Assembly (NCBI GenBank): GCA_016705005.1
Contig: JADIZB010000038.1
Coordinates: 124,001-188,000, forward strand
Source: Bacteroidales bacterium
Lineage (GTDB): Bacteria > Bacteroidota > Bacteroidia > Bacteroidales > Lentimicrobiaceae
Length of the DNA stretch: 64,000 nt
Direction: 5' to 3'
A program made the position numbers and the translations under genes. This document shows positions 53,295 through 62,948 of this stretch, piece after piece. Positions within the stretch are counted from its first letter, which is position 1. Each line of letters opens with the position of its first letter. The notes beneath the pieces are model-generated. The model was not told where the DNA came from. It searched no databases and saw nothing but the letters and a program-made list of their open reading frames with translations.

Positions 53295-55664
53295 ATGAAC
53301 AGGTTTATCACCATTTTCCTGATCAGTATGATGTTATTTACATCAAATCTTCAGGCTCAGAAAAAATATTCAATCAGTGGATATGTGAGAGAACAAGGAT
53401 CAAGGGAATTGCTCCCGGGCGTAAACATATACCTTCCTGATATGAAAACAGGGACAACAACCAACAATTACGGGTTCTACTCTCTTACCGTTCCTGAAGG
53501 AAGCCTTGAGATCAGATACTCCTTTATCGGATATCAGACTATTGTATTAAAACCCGACCTTAACAGGGACATGATCATGGATGTTGAACTTATTTCAAGC
53601 CTCGATCTGACTGAAGTCGTTATATCATCCGAAAAAGCTGAACGAATCAGCGAGAGCAGCCGGATGAGTATGGTATCCTTGCCGGTGAGCCAGATCAGAA
53701 ACATTCCGGCATTGCTCGGTGAAAAGGATGTGTTCAAAGCTCTGCAGCTGATGCCCGGAGTGCAGAAAGGCTCTGAAGGCAGCACCGGAATCTATGTAAG
53801 GGGTGGCGGGCCTGACCAGAACCTCATCATTCTGGATGATGCTCCGGTCTATAACGCCAGTCATTTATTCGGTTTTTTCTCAATCTTTAACGGCGATGCA
53901 CTGAAAAGCGTTGAACTGACCAAGGGTGGATTCCCTGCAAGGTACGGTGGACGGCTATCCTCAGTGATCGAAATGACCATGAAAGATGGCAATAAGGAAA
54001 GATTCTCAGGTGAAGCCGGGATCGGCCTGATCTCCTCAAGACTGATATTTGAAGGACCCATTATAAAAGAAAAAGCATCATTCCTGTTATCAGCCAGAAG
54101 AACCTACATCGATGCGCTGATCCGGCCTTTCATGAATGACGAGGGCAAAGCCGGATATTACTTTTATGACCTGAATGCCAAAGTAAACTACGACATCAGT
54201 GCACAGAATAAAATCTATCTGAGTGGCTATTTCGGCCGGGATAAATTTCATGTGACCACACGCGATTATTATGACAACAGCGATAACTATCAGTCAAAAG
54301 CCGGCCTTTACTGGCAAAATGCCACAGGAACCCTGCGATGGAACCATCTGTTTACCAGCAGGATATTCTCAAATACATCCCTGATTTTCAGCCGTTACAA
54401 TCTTAAAATCTACAGCATCGAGAAAGATAACTCCGGTGAATACTCACTTGAGTACAACTCGGGGATTCGTGACTTTTCGCTGAAGTATGATCTTGAATAC
54501 CATGTTTCGACAACCTATACCCTGCGAACAGGCATACAATCGACCAACCATGTATTTACTCCAAGCGCCATTGTTGAGAAAGACAGCCAGGCATTGTATG
54601 AATTCAAAAATAAAACAACGTATGACTCTTACGAAAACGGTATCTACCTGGAGAACAACTTCAATTTCTCGGGGAAAGTCCAGATGAATGCGGGTGTGAG
54701 ACTAAGTCACTTTATTGCTGATAAAAAGAACTACATCTCTCCTGAACCCAGGCTTTCGGTCAACTACCTGATCCGCGAAGGACTTTCAGCCAAGGTTGCT
54801 TATGCCGAGATGAATCAGTACATTCACCTGTTGAGTAATACCGGCGCCGGGCTGCCAACCGACTTGTGGGTTCCTTCAACCGACAGGGTTTCGCCTCAGA
54901 ATTCCCGTCAGATATCTGGCGGACTTGCAAAGGACCTTTCTGCGTATAATTTAACGGTTACCATTGAAGGATATCATAAATGGAGTAACCACATCCTCGG
55001 TTATAAACCTGGTGCCAGTTTCCTTCTGCTTGATGATCCGACGGAAGCCCAGAATTTTACCTGGCAGGACAATGTTACTTCAGGATCCGGAAGATCTTAT
55101 GGTGCAGAACTTCTCATACACCGTAAATCAGGCAAACTGAGTGGATGGATTGGTTATACCCTTTCGTGGACCAAACTAAAATTCGATGAAATCAATTTCG
55201 GAAAGGAGTTCTGGGCTCATTACGACCGAAGACATGATCTTTCTCTTGTTGCAATTTACACTTTAAACGATCATATAACACTTTCAGGAACATGGGTTTA
55301 TGGAACAGGTAATGCCATTACCCTCCCACTCGGAGAATTTCCGGTTGAGCAGCACCAGGCATTCACAGGATTGGCCAATGTTCCGGTGAATAACACCTGG
55401 TGGTCAAATGCTACCGACTATGGGGAAGTCAATTCATTCAGAATGCGTGCTTACCACCGGCTTGATCTTGCGATTCAGTTTCACAAGAAGAAAAAAAGTA
55501 CCGAGCGAACCTGGGAAATAGGTCTTTACAATGCCTACAGCCGGAAAAACCCATATTTCTACTTCGTTGAATCGACTTACGAAAACGAAATGGTTACCAG
55601 TAAATTGAAACAGGTGTCCATTTTCCCGATTATTCCTTCGGTGACATACAACATTAAATTCTGA
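53295..55664 (+). CDS. TonB-dependent outer-membrane receptor with carboxypeptidase-regulatory-like N-terminal domain
   Basis: 789 residues, signal peptide 1-21 (ends NLQAQ). CarboxypepD_reg-like domain 24-108 (SISGYVREQGSRELLPGVNIYL), plug domain about 120-235 (TGIYVRGGGPDQNLIILDDAPVYN, GGFPARYGGRLSSVIEM), then a beta-barrel ending in Phe (SVTYNIKF) as in outer-membrane proteins recognised by BAM. No SusC-specific features were seen. It forms an operon with the DUF4249 lipoprotein starting 5 nt downstream, a pair common in Bacteroidota and thought to import an unidentified ligand with TonB/ExbBD energy. Confidence 0.93.
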   Translation: MNRFITIFLISMMLFTSNLQAQKKYSISGYVREQGSRELLPGVNIYLPDMKTGTTTNNYGFYSLTVPEGSLEIRYSFIGYQTIVLKPDLNRDMIMDVELISSLDLTEVVISSEKAERISESSRMSMVSLPVSQIRNIPALLGEKDVFKALQLMPGVQKGSEGSTGIYVRGGGPDQNLIILDDAPVYNASHLFGFFSIFNGDALKSVELTKGGFPARYGGRLSSVIEMTMKDGNKERFSGEAGIGLISSRLIFEGPIIKEKASFLLSARRTYIDALIRPFMNDEGKAGYYFYDLNAKVNYDISAQNKIYLSGYFGRDKFHVTTRDYYDNSDNYQSKAGLYWQNATGTLRWNHLFTSRIFSNTSLIFSRYNLKIYSIEKDNSGEYSLEYNSGIRDFSLKYDLEYHVSTTYTLRTGIQSTNHVFTPSAIVEKDSQALYEFKNKTTYDSYENGIYLENNFNFSGKVQMNAGVRLSHFIADKKNYISPEPRLSVNYLIREGLSAKVAYAEMNQYIHLLSNTGAGLPTDLWVPSTDRVSPQNSRQISGGLAKDLSAYNLTVTIEGYHKWSNHILGYKPGASFLLLDDPTEAQNFTWQDNVTSGSGRSYGAELLIHRKSGKLSGWIGYTLSWTKLKFDEINFGKEFWAHYDRRHDLSLVAIYTLNDHITLSGTWVYGTGNAITLPLGEFPVEQHQAFTGLANVPVNNTWWSNATDYGEVNSFRMRAYHRLDLAIQFHKKKKSTERTWEIGLYNAYSRKNPYFYFVESTYENEMVTSKLKQVSIFPIIPSVTYNIKF

Positions 55665-55669
55665 CAGAA

Positions 55670-56542
55670 ATGAAAAAACATAATCTGACCATTTTTCTGA
55701 TTACAGGGCTACTGATCATATTGGGTGCATGCGATTCCATGATTTCCGAAGTGGATGCCCCTGATTCGGATCCAAAACTTGTTGTCACAGCGTTTCTGTC
55801 ACCCGATGATGATTCGGTTTCAGTTTCGGTTTTTAAAAGCAGACCTCTTTATGTTCCATCACCGGGCTGGGATTCATCCTTTCCCCCGGTAAACAATGCA
55901 ACAGTTACCCTTTCTGACGGATTAAACAGTGTTATCATTCCTTTCAGTCCGGCCAGCGGCACATACAGGGCTCCTTCGTCAACTATGCCGGTACTGGCAG
56001 GTAAAAGCTACTCGCTGACCGTAACAACCCCCGATGGTTACGACGTTTCATCTTCCTGCACTATCCCTGCAGGAACAGTCCCTGAAATAGAAATCACCGG
56101 CATTGACACCATCAATCAGTATGGAAGTACTTCTGTGAAAGTCAGCCTTCGTTTCCGTGACCTGACCGGCCCGGGAAACTTTTACAGGATTGCCGCAGGC
56201 ACAATGTACGGGTCTGAATTTCCGTACGATAATTACTTTTCAGAATCAGGATTTGAGCGGGGAGAACCATATATAAGCGATAAAAACAAGGATGGTGAAT
56301 ACTTCACATTCAAGACAGGGGAAATCTATACAGGCAATTCGCCCGAAAATATCCTTTACATCTCGTTAATGCTTACCGAGGAAAGCTATTTCAATTATCA
56401 CAGGTCGACCGGATCTGGGTTCGGTAGTGAAGATTTCTTTGCAGAACCAACCCCTGTATTTACCAACATCAACGGAGGGCTCGGGGTTTTTGCCGGTGTA
56501 AACGGGCAAATAATGGAAATAAACCTGGGAAATATCAGGTAA
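55670..56542 (+). CDS. DUF4249 family lipoprotein, partner of the TonB receptor
   Basis: 290 residues. Lipoprotein signal with lipobox LGAC (Cys21), followed by Asp-Ser. Beta-rich body with the DUF4249 start pattern PKLVVTAFLSPDDDSVSVSVFKSRP and NNATVTLSDG. It is probably anchored in the outer membrane as a lid or ligand-capture protein for the receptor encoded 5 nt upstream. The ligand is unknown. Confidence 0.88.
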   Translation: MKKHNLTIFLITGLLIILGACDSMISEVDAPDSDPKLVVTAFLSPDDDSVSVSVFKSRPLYVPSPGWDSSFPPVNNATVTLSDGLNSVIIPFSPASGTYRAPSSTMPVLAGKSYSLTVTTPDGYDVSSSCTIPAGTVPEIEITGIDTINQYGSTSVKVSLRFRDLTGPGNFYRIAAGTMYGSEFPYDNYFSESGFERGEPYISDKNKDGEYFTFKTGEIYTGNSPENILYISLMLTEESYFNYHRSTGSGFGSEDFFAEPTPVFTNINGGLGVFAGVNGQIMEINLGNIR

Positions 56543-56568
56543 TAATAACAGGGATTTATCTGCAGGTA

Positions 56569-57060
56569 TTATAACCGTTCGAAGGTGATGTATGAATAAT
56601 TGAATCCGAGGCTTCCTGAGGCTTCAATATCCTGCCGCTCAATTTCCTTCCACATTGAATAATCAATTTCGGAATAGAAGGTATCCGCTTCAAAATCTTT
56701 GTGCACAATGGTGAGGTAGAGTTTGTGCGCCAGGGGCATAAACTGCCGGTAAACCATGCCCCCGCCAATGATGAAGTTTTCCTTCCCCTCTTCCATTTTT
56801 TCAATGGCTTCATCAATGGAGTAGGCCATTTCACATCCTTCTATGATTTCACCCGGAATGTCGGTGATAACAATACTCCGCCTGTTGGGTAAAGGACGTA
56901 CCGGCAATGACTCGAAAGTGCGCTTTCCCATTACAATGGTATGACCGGTTGTCAATGCCTTGAAGCGTCTGAGATCTTCCGGAATATGCCACAGCAGTTG
57001 ATTGTCCTTGCCTATTGCATTGTTTTGCGCAATGGCTACTATAATTGATATTATTTTCAT
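56569..57060 (-). CDS. folA: Dihydrofolate reductase
   Basis: 163 residues. ISIIVAIAQNNAIGKDNQLLWHIPEDLRRFKALT contains the substrate-binding Trp and acidic Asp; TIVMGKRTFESLP and FIIGGGMVYRQFMPLAHKLYLT bind NADPH and folate. It reduces dihydrofolate to tetrahydrofolate, regenerating the cofactor consumed by the thymidylate synthase encoded 25 nt upstream. The two are clearly an operon. Confidence 0.96.
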   Translation of the reverse strand: MKIISIIVAIAQNNAIGKDNQLLWHIPEDLRRFKALTTGHTIVMGKRTFESLPVRPLPNRRSIVITDIPGEIIEGCEMAYSIDEAIEKMEEGKENFIIGGGMVYRQFMPLAHKLYLTIVHKDFEADTFYSEIDYSMWKEIERQDIEASGSLGFNYSYITFERL

Positions 57061-57085
57061 CTTTTGTGTTTTTCTGAAAAATGAC

Positions 57086-57880
57086 TCAGACAGCTACCGG
57101 TGCCTTGATCGGCGGATGTGGATCATAGCCTTCGAGCATGAAATCCTCATACCTGAAACCAAAGATATCTTTTACTTCCGGATTCAGGATCATCTTTGGC
57201 AAAGGTCTGAATTCACGGCTGAGCTGCAGATTAACCTGTTCAATGTGGTTGAGATAAATGTGGGCATCACCGAATGTATGAACAAAATCACCCGGCTGAA
57301 GCCCGGTAACCTGGGCCATCATCATGGTGAGCAGCGCATAGGAAGCAATATTAAAGGGCACACCCAGAAAAATATCGGCGCTTCGCTGATACAACTGGCA
57401 GGAGAGTTTTTCGTTTGCCACATAGAACTGAAACATCACATGACAGGGAGGCAAAGCCATCTTATCAACATCGCCCGGGTTCCAGGCACTTACCATCATG
57501 CGGCGAGAGTCAGGCTTTTCTTTGATCAGCCTGACCACTTCACTGATCTGATCTATGGTACGTCCGTCAGCAGTATCCCATGACCGCCATTGATGTCCGT
57601 AAACTGGCCCCAGATTACCTCCGGCATCTGCCCACTCATCCCATATACTTACTTTATTATCGTGCAGGTATTTTATATTGGTATCACCTTTCAGAAACCA
57701 TAAGAGTTCATGAATTATTGATCGGAGGTGCAGTTTTTTTGTAGTAAGTGCAGGAAAACCCTCTTCAAGGTTAAATCTCATCTGATGACCAAAAATACTT
57801 TTGGTCCCTGTACCGGTACGGTCGCTACGGGTAGTACCGGTTTCCATTACCAGGCGTAAAAGATCGTGATATTGCTTCAT
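57086..57880 (-). CDS. thyA: Thymidylate synthase
   Basis: 264 residues, the same length as the E. coli enzyme and alignable to the active site without gaps: catalytic Cys146 in LPPCHVMFQFYV, RSDRTGTGT at the phosphate-binding Arg, LWFLKGDTNI, and DIFLGVPFNIASYA. It converts dUMP and methylene-tetrahydrofolate to dTMP and dihydrofolate. It is the first gene of the thyA-folA pair. Confidence 0.98.
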   Translation of the reverse strand: MKQYHDLLRLVMETGTTRSDRTGTGTKSIFGHQMRFNLEEGFPALTTKKLHLRSIIHELLWFLKGDTNIKYLHDNKVSIWDEWADAGGNLGPVYGHQWRSWDTADGRTIDQISEVVRLIKEKPDSRRMMVSAWNPGDVDKMALPPCHVMFQFYVANEKLSCQLYQRSADIFLGVPFNIASYALLTMMMAQVTGLQPGDFVHTFGDAHIYLNHIEQVNLQLSREFRPLPKMILNPEVKDIFGFRYEDFMLEGYDPHPPIKAPVAV

Positions 57881-57897
57881 GAGTTATCAGAATAACT

Positions 57898-60057
57898 TTA
57901 GTGTTTAATCAGTTTCACAGGTGTACCGGCAAACCCTGAAACGGATTTTAACATATATACTCCCGGCTTCAGGCTTTTCACCAGAGGATTGGCAGTAATC
58001 AGGCTGATGGCCTCATCGCCCGGTTTCCAGATAACCCGGGGAAACTGTAACACTTCCCGACCTGAAACATCAAACAGTGAAAAACATGATTCAATGGTTT
58101 GATCTGAAAGAATACATAGCTTCAGGTCTTCATGAAACGGGTTGGGAAATACAGTGACAGAAACCGGTTGTTTAACATCCACTCCTTCGATGCCGGTACT
58201 CAGGGGATTTCTGAGTACAGTAAGTCCTGATGTTCCGGAGGCTATATAAATATATTCCCCGTTTATTGCGATATTGTGAGCTGTTCCTGATAGTGCATAT
58301 GTGTATGCCTCATTCATGGCTGAAGGATCGGTCACATCAAAAACCCTCAGACCATAAGTCCAGTCGGATACAAAGGCATAATTTCCTGAAATAATAACCT
58401 GCCTTGCGTCACCGGGAACTACACTCTGACCAAGCCCTTGTGGCAATTGAGGATCTGAAATGTCAACAACGATGATTCCACCCTGACTGTCAGCAATATA
58501 GGCTCTGTTTCCAACCGGAAATACATCATAAGCCGAACCCGGGGTATCGTAAGATGAGACCAGCACCGGTTGGGCTGGAGAAGAAACATTGACAAGATGA
58601 AGGCCTGCCCCGCCTGAAGCAACCAATGCTATATTTTCGTTCAGGGCTATTCCATAGGAGGTTCCGGGTAAATCATACGCATTTCCGGCCACCGAAGGCA
58701 ACCCGGGTATTGAAAGATTAAGCAGTTGCAAACCAAGAACATCAACTGCAACATAGCCTATGTTGTTACGGATTACAAGATCCTGTGCCCAGTTGTCGGT
58801 AGTAACTGACCCACTTTGTTGCAGGTTAGAAGGATCAGAAATATTATACTCCGCAATACCATTCTGTCCATCAGCAATATAGGCGTAGTTGTTGTTCAGC
58901 GCAAGGCCCAGACCATTTCCTGAATTTGGCACTTGTCCGGTAATAAGTGGTTTCACCGGATCAGAAATATCCACGACAACCAGTCCATTACGTCCATCAG
59001 CGATGTAAGCGAAATTACCGGCAATCTGAATGTCTCTTGAGTCATGCAATGTCCTGAAGTCAGAGATCCGGGTCAGCACAGCCGGGGCATCAAGGTTAAA
59101 TAACTGCAGTCCAAGTTTTTCACCACCGGCAAAAATTCTGTTGCCCCATACTTCAGCAAACCGGACCGGAGATGAAAAACCTGAAGAATTGCCCACATAA
59201 GTAATCAGTCCAAGGGCATCAACATTCAATACAGCAATTCCTGCGGTTCCATTCCCCAGATAGCACAGATTATCCTTAAGACAAAGTTTGTAAGAATACT
59301 CCTGAGTATCATATTGTCCGATCTGGGTAATGGCAGAGGGGTTCTGAACATTCAGCACCACGAGTCCGTAAAAACTGCTGCTGAAGTCATTGAAATTTGA
59401 AACGCATAGCAACATGTTCTGCCTTATTTCCATGTCGGTTATTTCACCAATGATAGTCTTTGTACCTAGCAATGCCGGCAAGTCAGGATCTTCGACATTT
59501 AAAGCATACACTGTGCTTCCGACATTGGTAAATGCAATATTTCCACTAACGACCACACGACTGAAGATGTCTGCTTCAGGCAAAATAAATGAACCGGTTT
59601 CAACAGGGTTAACCGGATCGGTAATATCCACTATCCTGAACCCTTCCATTCCATATGCCAGATAAGCATGGTTTCCTGACACATCAATTCCCCAGCACTG
59701 AGAATTGGGCCCTGCATTATAATTTCCGGTCTCAAAAGGATGCTCCGGATCTGCAATATTGATTATTCTCAGTCCTGCACTTCCGGCACTGAGGTAAGCA
59801 TAATTACCCTGTAAGTCAATACTACCGGCAGCATCGGGCAGCGAAAGGTACGAAAGGACAACCGGTGACACAGGATTGGAATAATCCAGAATCAGCAGTC
59901 CGTTATTTGCAGCACAATAAGCAATGTTACCGTTAACCCTAACTTCGTTAATGGTACCCGGGATACCTGATACAAACTCAAGGTTTCCTGCCTTTGGTTG
60001 ATTCAAAAGCAAGAATGAAAACAGGATAAAAACAGCTGATCTGAGGGAGTGTTTCAT
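57898..60057 (-). CDS. LVIVD-repeat beta-propeller protein with T9SS sorting domain
   Basis: 719 residues, signal peptide 1-24. At least ten repeats of about 40-45 residues with the pattern (V/I)xGNxAYxAxxxxGLxxxxxxxPxxP, including NGLVVVDISDPVKPL and GGIIVVDISDPQLPQ, which gives the family its name. The C-terminal T9SS type A sorting domain occupies about 640-719 (VTVFPNPFHEDLKL, LFDVSGREV, LKPGVYMLKSV). It is secreted and bound to the cell surface. LVIVD proteins have no established function; protein or glycan binding is possible. It stops 17 nt before thyA on the same strand but has its own promoter. Confidence 0.9.
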   Translation of the reverse strand: MKHSLRSAVFILFSFLLLNQPKAGNLEFVSGIPGTINEVRVNGNIAYCAANNGLLILDYSNPVSPVVLSYLSLPDAAGSIDLQGNYAYLSAGSAGLRIINIADPEHPFETGNYNAGPNSQCWGIDVSGNHAYLAYGMEGFRIVDITDPVNPVETGSFILPEADIFSRVVVSGNIAFTNVGSTVYALNVEDPDLPALLGTKTIIGEITDMEIRQNMLLCVSNFNDFSSSFYGLVVLNVQNPSAITQIGQYDTQEYSYKLCLKDNLCYLGNGTAGIAVLNVDALGLITYVGNSSGFSSPVRFAEVWGNRIFAGGEKLGLQLFNLDAPAVLTRISDFRTLHDSRDIQIAGNFAYIADGRNGLVVVDISDPVKPLITGQVPNSGNGLGLALNNNYAYIADGQNGIAEYNISDPSNLQQSGSVTTDNWAQDLVIRNNIGYVAVDVLGLQLLNLSIPGLPSVAGNAYDLPGTSYGIALNENIALVASGGAGLHLVNVSSPAQPVLVSSYDTPGSAYDVFPVGNRAYIADSQGGIIVVDISDPQLPQGLGQSVVPGDARQVIISGNYAFVSDWTYGLRVFDVTDPSAMNEAYTYALSGTAHNIAINGEYIYIASGTSGLTVLRNPLSTGIEGVDVKQPVSVTVFPNPFHEDLKLCILSDQTIESCFSLFDVSGREVLQFPRVIWKPGDEAISLITANPLVKSLKPGVYMLKSVSGFAGTPVKLIKH

Positions 60058-60094
60058 AGAGATAACAGGATATTTTATTCGGTTGACTGATGGT

Positions 60095-60124
60095 CAAAAA
60101 TAGTAAACAATATCAAGGGAGCAA
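60095..60124 (-). promoter_or_regulatory. Minus-strand promoter TTG-N19-TATTTTTG
   Basis: On the minus strand TTG (60124-60122) is followed after 19 nt by TATTTTTG (60102-60095), both exact matches to the Bacteroidota -33/-7 consensus with normal spacing, 37 nt before the LVIVD gene. Confidence 0.65.
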
Positions 60125-60195
60125 AAAGTAATCACAATCCGGTGGAGAAATCAGACCGGATCCAATTTGCCAAATCACACAATCGTCAGCAGGTT

Positions 60196-61284
60196 TCAGG
60201 CAGGCTTGTCCTTCTCTTTAAAGTGCAATGAATCGCCCCATTCGTTGAAGCCTATTTTATTGCCTGACATGTGAATCCGGGCTTCCAGACAGTTCCTGCA
60301 GTCGGCTGCCTCTTCATCCATACAGGGTTTGTTCTCATAAAGTTTGTAATCATTCCTGTAAGCTCCGGGGGTTATGTTGGGCATGATAATGTTGGCTCCG
60401 ATCTTCAATGCCTTTTCGCGCCCGATCGGGTCGATGGCCTGCAGGGCAGTTGCCGAGGCAATGTTGATTTTTTTCATCATGATCCGGAGAATGGCTATCA
60501 TCTTAAGCGCAAGATCAAACCTTTCTTCCAATGGTAAAAGCTGTTCACGGAACTGCCAGAGTGGAGTATCAGCATGCTCAATATAAGGGCCCATGCCGCA
60601 CATATCAATATCAAGTTCTTTCATAAACAGCAGGTCGTCGGCCAGATCGCCTGTTGTCTGGAAAGGTAAACCGATCATCACTCCTGTACCCAACTGGTAT
60701 CCGGCATTACGAAGATCATAGAGCGCCTGCATCCTGTTTTCAAAACTATGGGTATTGTCATGCGGGTGAATTTTATAATAAAGCTCCCGGTTTGAGGATT
60801 CAATGCGCAGCAGGTAGCGGTGCGCACCGGCATCAAACCACCGCTTATAAACATCGGGCGATTGCTCGCCTATGGATAATGTAATCCCTAGTTTATCTTC
60901 TGAAAGTGCTTTGATTCCTTTCACAAGTTTTTCTATCCGGCCCGTAAATGCAGGGCTTTCCAGCTCACCTCCCTGAAGAACAACAGATCCATAATTGTTT
61001 TCCCAGGCAAATCTGGCTGCACTCAATACCTCGTCATCTGTAAGGTTATATCGCTGTGTCTTCCTGTTGCTTTTCCGAATCCCGCAATAAAAACAATCCT
61101 TTTCACAAATATTGGAGAATTCAATCAACCCCCTGAAATAAACAACATTACCAACATATTCAGTCTTAATTTCTGCCGACCGGGCAAACAGCCTGGTCCT
61201 GTCTTCAGGTGAAGCATTCAGCAGATCAATTATATCCTTCCGGCTGAAGGTATCCTTGTTCAATATTGTTGTAAAATCTGACAT
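60196..61284 (-). CDS. hydE: [FeFe]-hydrogenase H-cluster maturation radical SAM protein HydE
   Basis: 362 residues from ATG 61284. The frame is open to 61509, but that part overlaps the GWxTD gene and is not homologous. The radical SAM motif CEKDCFYC (Cys60, Cys64, Cys67) and the auxiliary cluster motif Cys321-x7-Cys329-x2-Cys332 are both complete; the latter matches the second site of Thermotoga HydE. Other conserved parts are FRGLIEFSNIC, VVLQGGELE, YLLRIESSN and GTGVMIGLPFQ. HydE helps make the H-cluster of [FeFe]-hydrogenase together with HydF and HydG; none of these nor a hydrogenase is in the window. Because biotin-synthase-like relatives exist (PylB, BioB), the name rests mainly on the combined cluster motifs. 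It follows the GWxTD gene by 74 nt. Confidence 0.87.
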   Translation of the reverse strand: MSDFTTILNKDTFSRKDIIDLLNASPEDRTRLFARSAEIKTEYVGNVVYFRGLIEFSNICEKDCFYCGIRKSNRKTQRYNLTDDEVLSAARFAWENNYGSVVLQGGELESPAFTGRIEKLVKGIKALSEDKLGITLSIGEQSPDVYKRWFDAGAHRYLLRIESSNRELYYKIHPHDNTHSFENRMQALYDLRNAGYQLGTGVMIGLPFQTTGDLADDLLFMKELDIDMCGMGPYIEHADTPLWQFREQLLPLEERFDLALKMIAILRIMMKKINIASATALQAIDPIGREKALKIGANIIMPNITPGAYRNDYKLYENKPCMDEEAADCRNCLEARIHMSGNKIGFNEWGDSLHFKEKDKPA

Positions 61285-61358
61285 AATCCTTGGTATCGGG
61301 CTGAATGGCAAAATTAATTCTTTTTTACGACCGGGAGGAACAATTGTCAGGGCTATGA

Positions 61359-62606
61359 TTACCTGCGCCAGTTTGAAACCGCAAGGTGCCAGGGTCGGCG
61401 GTAATCCTCTGACCTGGAAAGAACGTAATCTTCTGCACCACCAATGGTAACAGTTTTGTGAAAATAGAATCTGAAAGACAAAGGGCTTCCCGGCTCCCCA
61501 TAAGTCCACTCTTCAACACCTGAATTCCGGTAAACAATGGAAGGCGACCCAAAGACAATAAAAATCATTCCTCTGTCCGACTTCCAGCCTTCAATCACCG
61601 AACTGAACAGTTCATTTGCAAACTCCACCCTGCCGTAATACCTTTTTATCTGACTAAGGGCCCTCTCCGGATTCCCGGTTAACCCAATCCAGAAATCATC
61701 CACCGCCTGTCGGGGTGGCTGACCGAGCATTTTTTTATATTCTTCATCCGTGGATATAAAACGTATTGCTTCCCTCATTTTGATGACTGATCCGATTTCA
61801 GGAAACCCATCATAAAATCTGCAAAAAAGAAGATTCTTCCCATTGGTCAGACGATCAACATATAAACCCTCCCCTTCAGGCTGAAACGGGTCAGAAATAT
61901 TGTTGCGAAAAAAAATCTCATACGGCTTTGCATAAACTTCCGGATTATCCTGTGAATCAAGTGGATATATAAACGGTGCGGTAGCTGCCACTTGCTCATT
62001 GAAGACATAATGATTGAACCTGATTACAGAATCCTGTGGAAATCTGGCCCTGATCCTGACCTTCTCGTTTCTGCGGAGAAAACTGCGCATCAGTGGTTTA
62101 TTGTTCAGGTCAGTCAGAATATAATCAGCAGGACCATTGTGCAGTAATTTCGGCAGATTGATATACTGTCCATGAGAATTGGAAGTATTAATGTCAGTCA
62201 GGACGACCTGAATGATATAGTTCTTTCCGGTTCCTGCCTTTATTATGATTGAGTCTTCGAATAATCCTGAAAACAAAAGTGAATCTACCCCCCTGTAGGA
62301 TCCGGAATCCATCAGTACACCCTTCTCATAACCGTCATACAACTGATAATCTATTCTGTAACGGGCAAAGGGTTTTGATCCGGCGATCTGCTGATATTTT
62401 AGTTCGCTGAGCGGAAAACGAAAGTACAGGTTCGTGAGACTGTCGTCCAGGTTGAAAACTGAATAACTGAGTCCCTCAATGTGCAAATCAGGTTTGTAAA
62501 ACCCGGCTATATTCTGTGTAGCCAGCTTACCTGTTGCCGAACAACCGGCAAAGCCAACTGTAGCTGCAATCATCATCAGATAAAGTAGCATTCGTCCGGT
62601 TCTCAT
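61359..62606 (-). CDS. GWxTD domain lipoprotein
   Basis: 415 residues. Lipobox FAGC (Cys22). The C-terminal GWxTD-type domain (about 300-410) has DDFWIGLTGNPERA, YYGRVEFANELFSS, GWKSDRGMIFIVFGSPS (a variant of the name motif, Ser for Thr) and VEEWTYG. These domains occur in Bacteroidota and other phyla in exported proteins of unknown role. It may be co-transcribed with hydE; a functional link is not evident. Confidence 0.87.
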   Translation of the reverse strand: MRTGRMLLYLMMIAATVGFAGCSATGKLATQNIAGFYKPDLHIEGLSYSVFNLDDSLTNLYFRFPLSELKYQQIAGSKPFARYRIDYQLYDGYEKGVLMDSGSYRGVDSLLFSGLFEDSIIIKAGTGKNYIIQVVLTDINTSNSHGQYINLPKLLHNGPADYILTDLNNKPLMRSFLRRNEKVRIRARFPQDSVIRFNHYVFNEQVAATAPFIYPLDSQDNPEVYAKPYEIFFRNNISDPFQPEGEGLYVDRLTNGKNLLFCRFYDGFPEIGSVIKMREAIRFISTDEEYKKMLGQPPRQAVDDFWIGLTGNPERALSQIKRYYGRVEFANELFSSVIEGWKSDRGMIFIVFGSPSIVYRNSGVEEWTYGEPGSPLSFRFYFHKTVTIGGAEDYVLSRSEDYRRPWHLAVSNWRR

Positions 62607-62948
62607 AAATCAAAAAAATTAGCTGTACACTATTTAACCGGTCGTTTACTGTAGCAAGCCGGAATTGTAAAATTAGGAAATATAGCGGTAAATCATTTAT
62701 CAAAATTGTGTGGAAACACAATATACTCATAGATTGAACAGTGAGATTCCGGAAGACCCCCGATGGATATCCTCCTTTGTGCATTTCAATGCCTGAGTGG
62801 TCATTATATTACAAGCTTGTCAGGCTTTTTATAACAGCCTCATCCGGTTCAGTTAAAAACCAGACAGGCTTCCGGCATACCCAGAGGTGTGCTCAACTTT
62901 GTAAAGAAATGATTTTGAGTCGCAATTGAAAAGAGGCAATCACTCTTT
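62607..62948. other. 342-bp intergenic region without a gene
   Basis: Between two minus-strand genes. A 62-codon plus-strand ORF (62741-62929) has no coding character. No exact TAnnTTTG element was found in front of the GWxTD gene, and no strong hairpin after the M23 gene. Confidence 0.5.

Noticed and set aside
61285..61509. N-terminal extension of HydE
   Set aside because: It overlaps the GWxTD coding sequence in another frame, has no resemblance to HydE, and the start at 61284 gives the normal length.
62741..62929. 62-codon plus-strand ORF between the GWxTD and M23 genes
   Set aside because: No promoter, no recognisable motif, and it is isolated on the strand opposite to both neighbours.
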